From Clostridiaceae bacterium (GTDB taxonomy: Bacteria; Bacillota; Clostridia; DSM-8532), in NCBI GenBank assembly GCA_012522505.1, contig JAAYKJ010000133.1, forward strand, positions 1-54,143: a stretch of 54,143 nucleotides of DNA. The letters run 5' to 3'. The notes under the pieces were generated by a model. That model did not search any database, was not told where the DNA came from, and saw only the letters and a program-made list of their open reading frames with translations. The position numbers and the translations under genes were made by a program. Shown in pieces: positions 1-9,089 of the stretch (position 1 is its first letter; each line of letters begins with the position of its first letter).

Positions 1-419
1 ACCTTTTGTACGCACCTTTGATACGTACCTTTGGTGCGCTTCTCTTGTATGCGCCTGCATTGGCGCACAATTCTCATAAGAATCCTTTGTATTCAGTAAC
101 AGGATTGATTCATAGCGCTCTTTTGTTTCGTGAGAGCGAAGGCAGGGGATATATATTATTAGAATTGGGCAGAAGCATTTAGGCTTTATACAATCTCTGC
201 CAGATGAATATGCAGAGCAGCAAAGGGGATTACAGTAGCTGTGCAGCGAAGCGTATATCATAGCTAGGTATTGCTTACCCAAGTATCAATTTGAGCCCTT
301 TTGATCTTGATGAGGCTGCACGAACAAATGTCACAGCAAGAGCAGAAAAGGATTCTATCAAATGCGCCTAAGACCCTTAAATTCAAAAGAACATAAGGGT
401 TTTAACAAGGAGGACTGAA
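1..419. other. Intergenic lead-in with no intact gene
   Basis: No complete gene is visible. Positions 1-80 are rich in short repeated words (variants of GTACGCACC and TTTGGTGCGC) and include a weak minus-strand copy of the dispersed repeat seen at 18.8, 29.1 and 38.4 kb. Positions about 265-374 can be read as a short open stretch ending in TAA, but it has no start or ribosome site and I do not recognise it. An AAGGAGG ribosome site just before 420 belongs to the EAL gene. Confidence 0.5.
36..80 (-). repeat. Weak copy D of dispersed repeat
   Basis: Read on the minus strand, GAGAATTGTGCGCCAA matches the centre of copy B, but flanking sequence diverges. It may be a decayed copy. Confidence 0.3.
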
Positions 420-2513
420 ATGGAAGTTAAGATTTTGGTGGTAGATGACTCGCTACCTGACCGTTTGACTATAAAAAATTTTCTAAGCGAATATAGCATA
501 TTAACTGCTTGTGATGGTATGGAAGCCATGCGTGTGCTTAAGGAACATGACGGTATTAACATAATCATACTCAACTTAAGATTGCCTGATATGAGTGGGT
601 TCCAGTTTCTTCAGTCTCTAAAAGAGGATGAGCGGCTTAGGAAAATACGCATCATAATATTAACCAATTCTGATGAGCTGAACAATGAGATCAAGGGATT
701 AAGGCTGGGTGCTACAGACTTTGTTCGCAAACCACTACATAAGGCTTCACTAAAGACCAGAATTGATGTTCATGCTTCACTGTTACGTGCTGAGTTCGCA
801 TTGGAGCAAAGAGTGGATGCTCAGACGATTACCTTTGATATGATTTTCAAACAAGCTCCTATCGGTATTGCAATATCACAAAGCTCTGATCCGAAACATT
901 CTGATCAGGTTATTGTAAGAGTCAATCCAGTATATGAGCAAATTACAGGTAGAACAAAAGAAGAACTTTTTTACACAGGATGGGAACAGATCACACATCC
1001 TGACGACCTGGAAGAGGATATGAAAAACTTGAAAAAACTACACGCTGGTGAAATTCAATGCTATTCAATGGAAAAACGATATATTAAGCCTGATGGGTCG
1101 GTTGTGTGGGTTTACATGGTCGTTGCAGCCCTTACACCAGGAAACAACAACAAACTAAATCACATCTGCCTTATTCAGGACATCACAGAAAGAAAACAAA
1201 TTGAGATAGAACGTAAATATATCAGTGAACACGATAGATTGACAGGTCTATATAATCGTGATTATCTGGAGTTACTCTTTGCAAGCGATGCCAAGCAAAA
1301 AAAATCGTTACAAAGGGCTTTTGTGGGCATTAATCTAATTAACGTTCAGTCGATAACAGCCAATTATGGGTTTATCTACACACAGGGCTTAATAAAAAAA
1401 ATCGCTGAGATACTTAGGCAGTATTGCACTGATAAGTGTATTCTGTTCCATACGCATGAAAATCGGTTTGTTTTCTATTTTGTTCACTATAAAGACAAAA
1501 ACGAGCTTATTGATTTTTCCAATGCTATTACAGAGGCTCTCGAATCACAATTGGCAACAGACAGGATAGGCGGTGGGATTGGAGTTCTTGAGTTAGAACA
1601 GGATCAATATGAAGCAGATATTGATATAGTTCTAAGAAGACTTCTGATTGCGTCAGAAAGGTCTATCAGCCTATTTGGGAAGAACTTTGAAACTTGTTTT
1701 TACGACCAGGAGCTTGAGGCATTGGTGACCCGCGAAAGAGAGGTTATGGAGGCTCTTATTGCTATAGCGACTGATGAATGCACCCAAGATGAGCTGTTTT
1801 TGCAGTATCAGCCAGTTGTGAATTTAAAAACAGGTTCAGTTTGTGGATTTGAGGCACTGGCCAGATTAAGCACAGAGAAACTCGGGATGGTGCCACCGGC
1901 TGAATTCATTCCGATTGCAGAGAAAACCAAACTGATTATTCCTATTGGTGAAAAAGTGATTGTCAAAGCATTTCGCTTTATGAACAAACTAAAGGAACTA
2001 GGATATGATGCAATCAAAGTTTCTATAAATACCTCCGCTATCCAGCTATTAAGTCCTGATTTCACATGCAGGATGTTTGAAATGATAGATCAGATGCAGG
2101 TGAACATAAGGAATATCGTTATTGAAATTACCGAGTCTGTATTTACTTCGGATTATGAGAAGATCAACAAAATTATAGAAAAACTTAGGGAGACTGGGAT
2201 GCACATAGCCATAGATGACTTTGGGACAGGCTATTCCTCTCTGGCCAGAGAAAACGAATTAAGAGCGGACTCCTTGAAAATCGACAAATGTTTTATTGAT
2301 AAGCTATCAGGAGAAGAACTTGATAAAGCAATAACAAGTGATATAATTTCGATAGCACATAAACTTGGGCATAGTGCAATTGCTGAAGGGGTTGAGCACG
2401 ATGAGCAACTGCAGTACTTAAAAAAGCATGGCTGCGATAAAATACAAGGATATCTTATCAGCAAGCCGCTTGACGAACAAGCGGCCCTGGAGTTTTTGAA
2501 AAAGCATGTTTAG
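420..2513 (+). CDS. Receiver-PAS-(degenerate GGDEF)-EAL c-di-GMP phosphodiesterase
   Basis: This is a cytoplasmic protein of 697 residues. Its domains in order are a response-regulator receiver (about 1-120), PAS (about 137-262), a degenerate GGDEF (about 270-420) and EAL (about 445-697). The EAL domain keeps the signature residues FEALARL, an INTS asparagine, IEITE, IDDFGTGYSS, LKIDK, AEGVE and IQGYL, so c-di-GMP hydrolysis is expected. GGDEF is replaced by HENRF, so it should not make c-di-GMP, though it could bind GTP as regulatory domains of this type do. In the receiver the acidic pair D9-D10 and the KP motif are present, but the phospho-acceptor position is asparagine (N52, in LNLRLPDMSG), so normal phosphorylation is unlikely. 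An AAGGAGG site fits the ATG. The membrane GGDEF-HD gene follows 42 bases later, probably in the same operon. Confidence 0.93.
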   Translation: MEVKILVVDDSLPDRLTIKNFLSEYSILTACDGMEAMRVLKEHDGINIIILNLRLPDMSGFQFLQSLKEDERLRKIRIIILTNSDELNNEIKGLRLGATDFVRKPLHKASLKTRIDVHASLLRAEFALEQRVDAQTITFDMIFKQAPIGIAISQSSDPKHSDQVIVRVNPVYEQITGRTKEELFYTGWEQITHPDDLEEDMKNLKKLHAGEIQCYSMEKRYIKPDGSVVWVYMVVAALTPGNNNKLNHICLIQDITERKQIEIERKYISEHDRLTGLYNRDYLELLFASDAKQKKSLQRAFVGINLINVQSITANYGFIYTQGLIKKIAEILRQYCTDKCILFHTHENRFVFYFVHYKDKNELIDFSNAITEALESQLATDRIGGGIGVLELEQDQYEADIDIVLRRLLIASERSISLFGKNFETCFYDQELEALVTREREVMEALIAIATDECTQDELFLQYQPVVNLKTGSVCGFEALARLSTEKLGMVPPAEFIPIAEKTKLIIPIGEKVIVKAFRFMNKLKELGYDAIKVSINTSAIQLLSPDFTCRMFEMIDQMQVNIRNIVIEITESVFTSDYEKINKIIEKLRETGMHIAIDDFGTGYSSLARENELRADSLKIDKCFIDKLSGEELDKAITSDIISIAHKLGHSAIAEGVEHDEQLQYLKKHGCDKIQGYLISKPLDEQAALEFLKKHV

Positions 2514-2555
2514 GATTGCAGAAAGATGGATGGCAAGGTTGAGGACGGTGAAGTG

Positions 2556-5255
2556 ATGAAAAAGAATCATGCAACCCCATATATACGGAACCGTATCTTA
2601 TTGATATTTGTTATCACCTTATTGTTATCAACTGCTTTCTCTGGAGCAGTGGTTTTTACAAAGTGGATTGCTTCGGCGAATAAAATAACCGCACAGAAGG
2701 CATCTGATAACAATGAAGAGATCTATAACCGGATCTATGCCTTCATACAGGCACCTTATCATCTGAACGACGTCAATCGTAGAATTATTGAGAATGGGAT
2801 GCTTAATCTGTCTGACGCAAAACAGAGAGAAAAGTATTTTGTCAGCGTTCTTAAGGCACACAGCCATGAAATATACAGCTTCAGTTACTGTACCGCAAAC
2901 GGTGACTATTACGGTGCGCAAAGAAATAAAAACGGCGCGATAGAGGTCATAAAAAACAATGCTGAGACCGGCGGAAACTCGTTGTATCATTCAACTGGCC
3001 TGGGCTTAACGGCAGGCGAGCGAGGGGTCGAGGCTGGAGAATTTGATCCCCGGACTTACGCATGGTATCAAGCCGCAGTCGAGGCCAGAGGCCCCATATT
3101 CTCTCCCCTATACAAGCATTTCTCGATAGATGATTTGGCAGTATCCGCTGCATGGCCAATATATAATGAATCGGGTAATCTTGAGGGTGTGCTTGGAACC
3201 CACATCCTTCTATCTGACATTGGTTCATACCTTAAGGAAGCAGTGGATAAACATAACGGCATGGCCTATATCATCGAAACGAGTTCGAATGATTTGATTG
3301 CGAATTCTACGGGTACCGCAAACTTTACAGTTCTTCAAGATGGTACATTGAAACGACATGGACTTGAAGATATAGGCGACATCGTTATTCAGAAAGCATA
3401 CGAACAATATAAAACAAAAAGCAAGCACCTGCAAACCTATAAAGGAGAAAAGGACAATTTCTTTGTGAATGTAAAAGAAATTCGTATGGACGGAATTGAT
3501 TGGGTTCTTATATCAGCAATCCCCAAGTCTATTTTCATGTCGGATATTAATAGTACCATGCATTGGGCAGGGCTAATTGCCTCTCTTTCTCTTCTGTTTG
3601 CAATCCTGGTTTATAACTTGCTCATGGCGATGTATTTAAAACCACTGAAATCTTTATTGCAGATATCGGGTGAATTATCTTCCGGAGACTTGTCTAAAAG
3701 AGTTGACATTGTTCGAAATGATGAACTTGGCTTAATCTCCAAAAGTTTTAATCGTGTGGCAGATAAAATGCAGTCGTTAATCGAGAACTTGGAGACTACA
3801 GTGCAGGAGCGCACCCGGGAATTACAGAAGGCTAATACTGAATTGGAGTCAAGCAAGACCGAACTCCGCTTGATTCTCGATTCAGCAGTTGAAGCCATTT
3901 ATGGTATTGATTTAAAAGGAAACTGCACCTTTTGTAACCAAAGCTGCATTGAAATGCTGGGATATAATGACCAGTCTGAATTACTCGGGAAAAACATGCA
4001 TTGGCAGATTCATCACACCCACAGCAACGGAACTCCATTCCCCGTAGATGAATGTAAGATCTTCAAAGCTTTAACCAACGGTGAAGGTTCCCATGTAGAG
4101 GATGAAGTCTTCTGGCGCAAGGATGGGACCCCTTTGAATGTGGAATATTTCTCGTATCCGCAGATAAAAAACGGTAAAATTATAGGTGCTGTAATCACTT
4201 TTATGGATATAAGTGAACGCAAACAAAAGGAAATGGAAATTGAATACTTGAATTGTCACGATCCATTAACCGGACTTCACAATAGGAGATGTTTTGAGAA
4301 AAATCGCGCTAAGATTGACACTCCGGATAACCTTCCTTTATCCGTCATTTTTGCAGATATTAACGGGCTGAAGATGACCAATGACATATTTGGACACACT
4401 GCTGGCGATGGGCTGATCAAAAAAGCATCGGAAATTCTTAAGCAGGTCTGTAGGAAGAACGATGCGGTTGCCCGCGTCGGAGGGGATGAGTTCATTATCC
4501 TTCTGCCAAAAACAGACAGGGCAGAGGCCAAAAAGGTTTTGGAAAAAATACAGTCGGAGGTTGCCACTGCACGTATACAAGCCATTAAGTGCAGTATTTC
4601 CCTTGGACTTGATACAAAACAGAGCCCGGAGCAATCCCTGGATGAGGTAATCGCAAATGCGGAAAACGCGATGTACAAAGATAAGACGATGAACCGCAAA
4701 TCAATAAATCGAAATATCATCGACACGATCATCGAATCCCTGCACGCAAAAAGCCCGGAAGAAAAACGGCACTCGGTTACTGTAAGCGAGTTGTGCTCTG
4801 ATATGGGAGCTGCTTTACATCTCCCCGAAACCGATATCAATAAGCTAAATCGGGCAGGATATTTGCATGACATCGGAAAAATAGTACTGGATGATAACAT
4901 CCTGGTTAAGGATACCTTAACGGATGAAGAGCTTGAGAAAATGCAGCAGCATTCCGCAGTTGGATACCGAATCTTAAGTCTATTCGACGACACGCTGGAT
5001 TTGGCGGAATACGTATATGGCCATCATGAAAGATGGGATGGCAGCGGATATCCCCGGGAACTTAAAGGCGAGCAAATCCCCTTAATCTCAAGAATCATTG
5101 CAGTAGCTGAGACCTATGACCGCGTCTTGAACAGAGGCAAACTTCTCTTGGACGAACGAAAAAAGGCTGCGCTTGATGTCATAAAACAGGGCGCTGGGAC
5201 GCAGTTTGATCCGCAAATCGCCTTATTGTTTTCCCAATTGATAGAAAAAAGGTAG
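2556..5255 (+). CDS. Membrane CACHE-HAMP-PAS-GGDEF-HD sensor, diguanylate cyclase with HD-GYP-like domain
   Basis: About 899 residues. An N-terminal membrane segment (IRNRILLIFVITLLLSTAF) is followed by an extracytoplasmic double-CACHE-like domain (about 40-325), a second membrane segment (about 330-355), HAMP (about 355-405), a short coiled coil, PAS (about 430-550), GGDEF (about 565-715) and an HD domain (about 730-899). The GGDEF motif RVGGDEF (about 642-646) is intact. The HD part keeps HDIGKI, a later QH, HHERWDGSGYP and a final AETYD in place of the usual AD-DA, so it is HD-GYP-like. Both c-di-GMP synthesis and breakdown are therefore possible. An in-frame ATG lies at 2526, but the one at 2556 has a better spaced GAGGA site. 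It probably forms an operon with the EAL gene; the CACHE ligand cannot be read from sequence. Confidence 0.92.
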   Translation: MKKNHATPYIRNRILLIFVITLLLSTAFSGAVVFTKWIASANKITAQKASDNNEEIYNRIYAFIQAPYHLNDVNRRIIENGMLNLSDAKQREKYFVSVLKAHSHEIYSFSYCTANGDYYGAQRNKNGAIEVIKNNAETGGNSLYHSTGLGLTAGERGVEAGEFDPRTYAWYQAAVEARGPIFSPLYKHFSIDDLAVSAAWPIYNESGNLEGVLGTHILLSDIGSYLKEAVDKHNGMAYIIETSSNDLIANSTGTANFTVLQDGTLKRHGLEDIGDIVIQKAYEQYKTKSKHLQTYKGEKDNFFVNVKEIRMDGIDWVLISAIPKSIFMSDINSTMHWAGLIASLSLLFAILVYNLLMAMYLKPLKSLLQISGELSSGDLSKRVDIVRNDELGLISKSFNRVADKMQSLIENLETTVQERTRELQKANTELESSKTELRLILDSAVEAIYGIDLKGNCTFCNQSCIEMLGYNDQSELLGKNMHWQIHHTHSNGTPFPVDECKIFKALTNGEGSHVEDEVFWRKDGTPLNVEYFSYPQIKNGKIIGAVITFMDISERKQKEMEIEYLNCHDPLTGLHNRRCFEKNRAKIDTPDNLPLSVIFADINGLKMTNDIFGHTAGDGLIKKASEILKQVCRKNDAVARVGGDEFIILLPKTDRAEAKKVLEKIQSEVATARIQAIKCSISLGLDTKQSPEQSLDEVIANAENAMYKDKTMNRKSINRNIIDTIIESLHAKSPEEKRHSVTVSELCSDMGAALHLPETDINKLNRAGYLHDIGKIVLDDNILVKDTLTDEELEKMQQHSAVGYRILSLFDDTLDLAEYVYGHHERWDGSGYPRELKGEQIPLISRIIAVAETYDRVLNRGKLLLDERKKAALDVIKQGAGTQFDPQIALLFSQLIEKR

Positions 5256-5282
5256 GGGTATAGGAAGGCCCTGCACTTATTA

Positions 5283-5309
5283 CGCAGTTTGAATCGCTGC
5301 GCAGTTTTT
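5283..5309 (+). terminator. Possible weak terminator after GGDEF-HD gene
   Basis: A short CGCAG/CTGCG stem with a nine-base loop is followed, after three bases, by five T. It is placed correctly behind the GGDEF-HD gene, but the stem is short. Confidence 0.35.
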
Positions 5310-5349
5310 GGTGTGCCAATACAATGTGAAGAAATTTATATTATTGTAA

Positions 5350-5423
5350 GTTTTCAACATGTATTATATAATTGTAACTATTAATAGACTATAATAAAGA
5401 TATCAGTGTTATATGTTGAAAAC
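5350..5423. promoter_or_regulatory. Promoter flanked by perfect 11-bp inverted repeat
   Basis: GTTTTCAACAT (5350-5360) and its exact reverse complement ATGTTGAAAAC (5413-5423) flank a TATAAT box at 5390-5395. Arm centres are 63 bp apart, about six helical turns. This lies directly upstream of the two-component system, so I read it as a candidate operator pair for looping or for autoregulation. No convincing -35 was found. Confidence 0.5.
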
Positions 5424-5445
5424 AACGGTAATGGAGTGAAAAAAC

Positions 5446-5538
5446 ATGTTTCTTTGGAATAAAAGTGACGGTATCAGGTATATACTGGCTGCTCTCCCGG
5501 CTGATCAACTCTTCTTGTGTCCGACACCAAGGAAGTAA
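5446..5538 (+). CDS. Candidate 30-residue leader ORF ahead of response regulator
   Basis: An ATG at 5446 opens a 30-codon frame starting MFLWNKSDG and ending in TAA at 5536-5538. A GGAGTG site sits 9 bases upstream. The stop lies two bases before the preferred ATG of the response regulator (5541), and the regulator's AAGGAAG ribosome site is inside the end of this small frame, so translation of the two could be coupled. I do not recognise the peptide, and it could be chance. Confidence 0.35.
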   Translation: MFLWNKSDGIRYILAALPADQLFLCPTPRK

Positions 5539-5540
5539 CG

Positions 5541-6290
5541 ATGATCTTTGGCAGCGGCATAATAAAAACGGGAGATGCTAAAAGCCATATGACCATACTA
5601 ATCGCAGACGACGAAAAAGACATCCGAAACTTAATAAAAATCAATCTCGAGGAAGGTGGATATACCACCGTGACAGCGCAAGACGGTAAGGAAGCGTGGG
5701 AGATCCTTACAACCAAGAAAGTCCATCTGGCGATCCTTGATGTTATGATGCCGGTGATGGACGGTTTTAACCTTCTTCGCAAAATTCGAGAACACAGTAC
5801 TGTCCCTGTAATCTTTCTGACAGCGAGGGCTGGTGATATGGATAAAGTGCTTGGGCTCGGATTGGGCGCGGATGACTATCTTGTCAAACCTTTTTCCATT
5901 TCCGAGCTAATGGCCCGTGTGGGCGCACAACTGAGACGGAATCATGAGTATCTCTCACCCAAAGAAAATACCAACACACAAATTACCTACGGAAATTTGT
6001 CCATAAACAAAGAAATCTGCTGCGTATTTAAAAATGGAAAACTTATTGAACTTAGCGCGAAGGAATACAAGCTGCTTCTGTATTTCATGGAGCACCCAGA
6101 GAAGGTTTTTACAAGACGGCAGCTTTATGACGCTGTATGGGATGAAGAGTATTATTTTAGCGATAATACTGTGATGGTTCATATCAGCCGAATCAGGAAC
6201 CAAATCGAAGATAACCCGCAAAGCCCCCAATATTTGAAAACCATTCGCGGTATCGGTTACAAGTTCCATTATACTGGTGAAATGCCATGA
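5541..6290 (+). CDS. OmpR/PhoB-family response regulator
   Basis: About 249 residues. The receiver domain begins at MTILIADDEKD (about residue 17) and has the acidic pair, the phospho-acceptor in LAILDVMMPVMDG, the threonine in FLTARAG and the lysine in LVKPF. A winged-helix DNA-binding domain (about 150-245) ends TIRGIGYKF, typical of OmpR/VanR-type regulators. Three starts are possible: GTG 5517, ATG 5541 and ATG 5589. I prefer 5541 because AAGGAAG sits seven bases upstream; 5589 would give a protein without the N-terminal extension. The stop overlaps the start of the histidine kinase in ATGA, so the two are co-translated. Promoter-flanking inverted repeats upstream suggest autoregulation. 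Confidence 0.92.
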   Translation: MIFGSGIIKTGDAKSHMTILIADDEKDIRNLIKINLEEGGYTTVTAQDGKEAWEILTTKKVHLAILDVMMPVMDGFNLLRKIREHSTVPVIFLTARAGDMDKVLGLGLGADDYLVKPFSISELMARVGAQLRRNHEYLSPKENTNTQITYGNLSINKEICCVFKNGKLIELSAKEYKLLLYFMEHPEKVFTRRQLYDAVWDEEYYFSDNTVMVHISRIRNQIEDNPQSPQYLKTIRGIGYKFHYTGEMP

Positions 6291-7684
6291 AAAGAAAAAT
6301 ATCCAATCAATTTCTCATTAATTTTGTTGTAATTTTCTTGCTGACAGTAATGGCGACAATACTCGCTTTTGTGTTTCTGTCTCTTGCAAACAGATTAATT
6401 ACAAACTCATTGGTAAAAAATCAGTTCTCCGCAAGCGCAATTGTCAAAGATGATTACACGCAGATTGATGCATCTACTGTCTTACGAAATGGTGGTGGGG
6501 TGCAGGTTTTAGACAGGGAATACCGTGTTGTTTATTCAGAAGGTCTTGATACTATTGGAAAAGATAAGCTGACTACCATGGAATTCACTTCATTATTGAC
6601 GAATAGCAAGAGTCAGCCTTACAATTATGACATTCTCTATCATCCAGAAGGTGATTTTTGGTTGATTGTTACCTTTCCTTCTTCCATTCGGCTGGATTTT
6701 TCCATCATATATAATCAAGAAGGCCCCGCCAGTGATATAATACAGACCGGTTGGGTGATCTTCATTGTGGGTCTGCTCTATCTTTTGATTATTGCGATCA
6801 TCACCTTTATCTATTCAAGAATTACAGCCTCCCGTATAACTATACCTCTGCAAAAGCTATGTGATGGCACAAAGCTTTTGCGGGAAGGAGATTACTCTGC
6901 ACGGGTTGATTTAAAACTAAAGAACGAGTTTGCAGAGCTTCAGAGCACCTTTAACGATATGGCTGACCGCATCGAGCAAGAAATTTCCCTGCGCAAGAAA
7001 TCGGAGGAGGAAAGGCGGCGTTTGATTCTCGATATCTCCCATGACCTTAAAAACCCAATGGCCAGTATACAGGGGTATGCACAGTTCCTTATGAAGAAGT
7101 CGAACATGACCAAACAGGAACGTGATAGACACCTCAAGGTTATTATCAATAACAGCAAAAGGGCCAGCCAGTTACTCTCCGAGCTATTTGAGCTTTCTCA
7201 AATGGATAGTCCGGAATTTTCATTGAAACTTGTACGGACTGATATTTGCGAATACATCCGACAGATTTGCGGCGAACTTGTACCCCAGTTAGAGAGGGAA
7301 GGCTTCGAGTATAAATTTGATATTTCCGAAAGTAGCGTTTTTGCGTTGGTCGATATTGATCGTTTTGGCCGAATCATTCAGAACCTTGCGAGTAATGCGC
7401 TGAGGTATAATCCCCGGGGAACCCTGATCACGGTGCGCTTGATAGCACAGAACCGTCAGGTGATGATTGATTTCAGCGATAATGGGATAGGGATTCCAGC
7501 TCAACTGGCAGATACCATTTTCATGCCTTTTGTCAGGGGAGATAATTACCGCAACATCAAAACCAGCGGTAGTGGATTGGGACTTTCCATAGCGAAAAGA
7601 ATTGCCGAGGAACATGGGGGAGACTTAATACTGCATCCCATAGAGAAGGGAAGTACTTTCCGAATTACAATTCCCACAAATTAA
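6287..7684 (+). CDS. Membrane sensor histidine kinase
   Basis: This protein has 465 residues. Two membrane segments (about 9-35 and 150-176) enclose a roughly 110-residue outside domain, followed by HAMP (about 178-230), a HisKA dimerisation domain with phospho-acceptor H252 in DISHDLKNP, and a HATPase domain with the N box NLASNALRYNP, the G1 box DNGIGIP and the G2 box GSGLGLS. All catalytic boxes are intact. It starts inside the stop codon of the OmpR-type regulator, which is its evident partner. The extracytoplasmic signal is unknown. The alpha/beta hydrolase gene 88 bases downstream may be a target or co-transcribed. Confidence 0.94.
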   Translation: MKRKISNQFLINFVVIFLLTVMATILAFVFLSLANRLITNSLVKNQFSASAIVKDDYTQIDASTVLRNGGGVQVLDREYRVVYSEGLDTIGKDKLTTMEFTSLLTNSKSQPYNYDILYHPEGDFWLIVTFPSSIRLDFSIIYNQEGPASDIIQTGWVIFIVGLLYLLIIAIITFIYSRITASRITIPLQKLCDGTKLLREGDYSARVDLKLKNEFAELQSTFNDMADRIEQEISLRKKSEEERRRLILDISHDLKNPMASIQGYAQFLMKKSNMTKQERDRHLKVIINNSKRASQLLSELFELSQMDSPEFSLKLVRTDICEYIRQICGELVPQLEREGFEYKFDISESSVFALVDIDRFGRIIQNLASNALRYNPRGTLITVRLIAQNRQVMIDFSDNGIGIPAQLADTIFMPFVRGDNYRNIKTSGSGLGLSIAKRIAEEHGGDLILHPIEKGSTFRITIPTN

Positions 7685-7772
7685 GATGGATTTAAGCTTC
7701 ATATCAGCTGTGTGACAGATTTAATTGCTATGATAGTGACAAGCTTGAAATGTAGTTGATGGAGGTTTTTTT

Positions 7773-8975
7773 ATGATGCAAACAGTTACTTTTTTTATTT
7801 TGACGATTATTTCGGTCATCGCTCTGATTGGGGTTTTATTTCTGTCAGCTTATCTTGGTATTGCGTTGTTAAGGAAAAAGACGAATCCAAAGCAGATCAT
7901 TCGTTTGAAAAAAATGTCGATATTTTTTGCAGCCACGATGGTATTAAATGCGGGCCTTTTAACCATATCACAATTTATTGCCTCCACGCCACGTATTGTT
8001 GATGAAAACGGAAACACGCCCGAAAACAGTATTGCAGAGCTTACAAAGCTTGAACTGAACGGAAGAAAGCAGTGGATTAGTATAAGAGGCTGGAAAGACA
8101 CTGCGCCTGTGCTGCTCTTTCTGGCGGGAGGCCCCGGTGGCACGCAGATGGCGGCAGTACGGCACGAGTTGGCAGAGCTGGAGAAGCATTTTGTTGTCGT
8201 CAACTGGGATCAGCCTGGCTCTGGGAAATCCTATTCAGCTGAGCCCATAAAAGACATTACTGTTCAAACCTATATTCAGGATGGCCACGCATTGACGGAA
8301 TACCTGAAAGCACGTTTCTCGCAAGAAAAAATTTATCTGATTGGTGAGTCTTGGGGAAGCGCATTGGGGATTTTTCTTGTTGACGAATACCCAGAGTCTT
8401 ACCATGCGTTCATTGGTACGGGGCAAATGGTTGATTTTGCTGAAACGGAGCGGATGGACTACATGAAGGCAATTGAAATCGCTCAATCCAGAGGCGATAC
8501 TGAATTAATAACACAGCTTACCGAAAACGGCATGCCACCTTATTATGGAAATGAAGTAACCTGGAAAAGCGCAGTGTACTTGAATTACCTCAGTAATTAT
8601 ATGGCGGGAAATCCCGAAATCCACAATCCAGGTTACAACACGCTTCGGGATATCGGTTCCTCTGAGTATGGGCTTCTTGATAAAATTAACTTTTTCCGGG
8701 GTATTGTCAACACATTTAATCATGTATACCAACAGCTTTATGATATCAACATGAGAACAGACTATGCAAAACTGGATGTGCCTGTCTACTTTTTCTTGGG
8801 ACGGCATGATATCAATGCGCCTACAGTGCTGGTCGAAGAATACGTACAGGCGCTGGAGGCACCCGACAAGAGGATTGTATGGTTTGATCATTCCGGTCAC
8901 AGCCCGTGGATAAACGAACGGGGGAAATTTGTGGAGGAAGTTCTATCTTGTTTTTCAGATAACAAAACGCCATGA
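7773..8975 (+). CDS. Membrane-anchored alpha/beta hydrolase, proline-iminopeptidase-like
   Basis: This protein has 400 residues. The N-terminus has two hydrophobic stretches (about 5-35 and 48-68) joined by a basic loop (RKKTNPKQ), so the enzyme is probably held in the membrane. From about residue 90 it is an alpha/beta hydrolase of the prolyl-aminopeptidase type: GGPGGT forms the oxyanion-hole region, GESWGS carries the nucleophile serine, GRHDIN the aspartate region, and HSGHSPW the histidine. The substrate cannot be deduced; relatives act on peptides or small esters/amides. A GGAGG site precedes the ATG; a second ATG follows immediately and could be used. It sits just after a two-component system and is closed by a strong terminator. 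Confidence 0.85.
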   Translation: MMQTVTFFILTIISVIALIGVLFLSAYLGIALLRKKTNPKQIIRLKKMSIFFAATMVLNAGLLTISQFIASTPRIVDENGNTPENSIAELTKLELNGRKQWISIRGWKDTAPVLLFLAGGPGGTQMAAVRHELAELEKHFVVVNWDQPGSGKSYSAEPIKDITVQTYIQDGHALTEYLKARFSQEKIYLIGESWGSALGIFLVDEYPESYHAFIGTGQMVDFAETERMDYMKAIEIAQSRGDTELITQLTENGMPPYYGNEVTWKSAVYLNYLSNYMAGNPEIHNPGYNTLRDIGSSEYGLLDKINFFRGIVNTFNHVYQQLYDINMRTDYAKLDVPVYFFLGRHDINAPTVLVEEYVQALEAPDKRIVWFDHSGHSPWINERGKFVEEVLSCFSDNKTP

Positions 8976-8997
8976 AAATAGGGTAAGAGATAGCTCG

Positions 8998-9048
8998 CGG
9001 ATAATTCCACAACATGCGGTTGGCAGATTGTGGAATTATCCGTTTTTT
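8998..9048 (+). terminator. Strong Rho-independent terminator
   Basis: A perfect 15-bp stem (CGGATAATTCCACAA at 8998-9012 with its complement at 9028-9042) and a 15-base loop are followed by six T. It ends transcription of the hydrolase gene before the convergent VWA gene. The opposite strand has no T run. Confidence 0.88.
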
Positions 9049-9089
9049 AGAAGTGTTTTCGTACCTTTTAATTGCTCTTGGAAACAATC

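Noticed and set aside
265-374. Short open stretch ending in TAA before the EAL gene
   Set aside because: No start codon with a ribosome site and no recognisable similarity; upstream stop codons interrupt it.
4277-4993. Minus-strand open frame of 238 codons
   Set aside because: Lies wholly opposite the GGDEF-HD gene and has a serine/arginine-rich mix typical of an antisense shadow.
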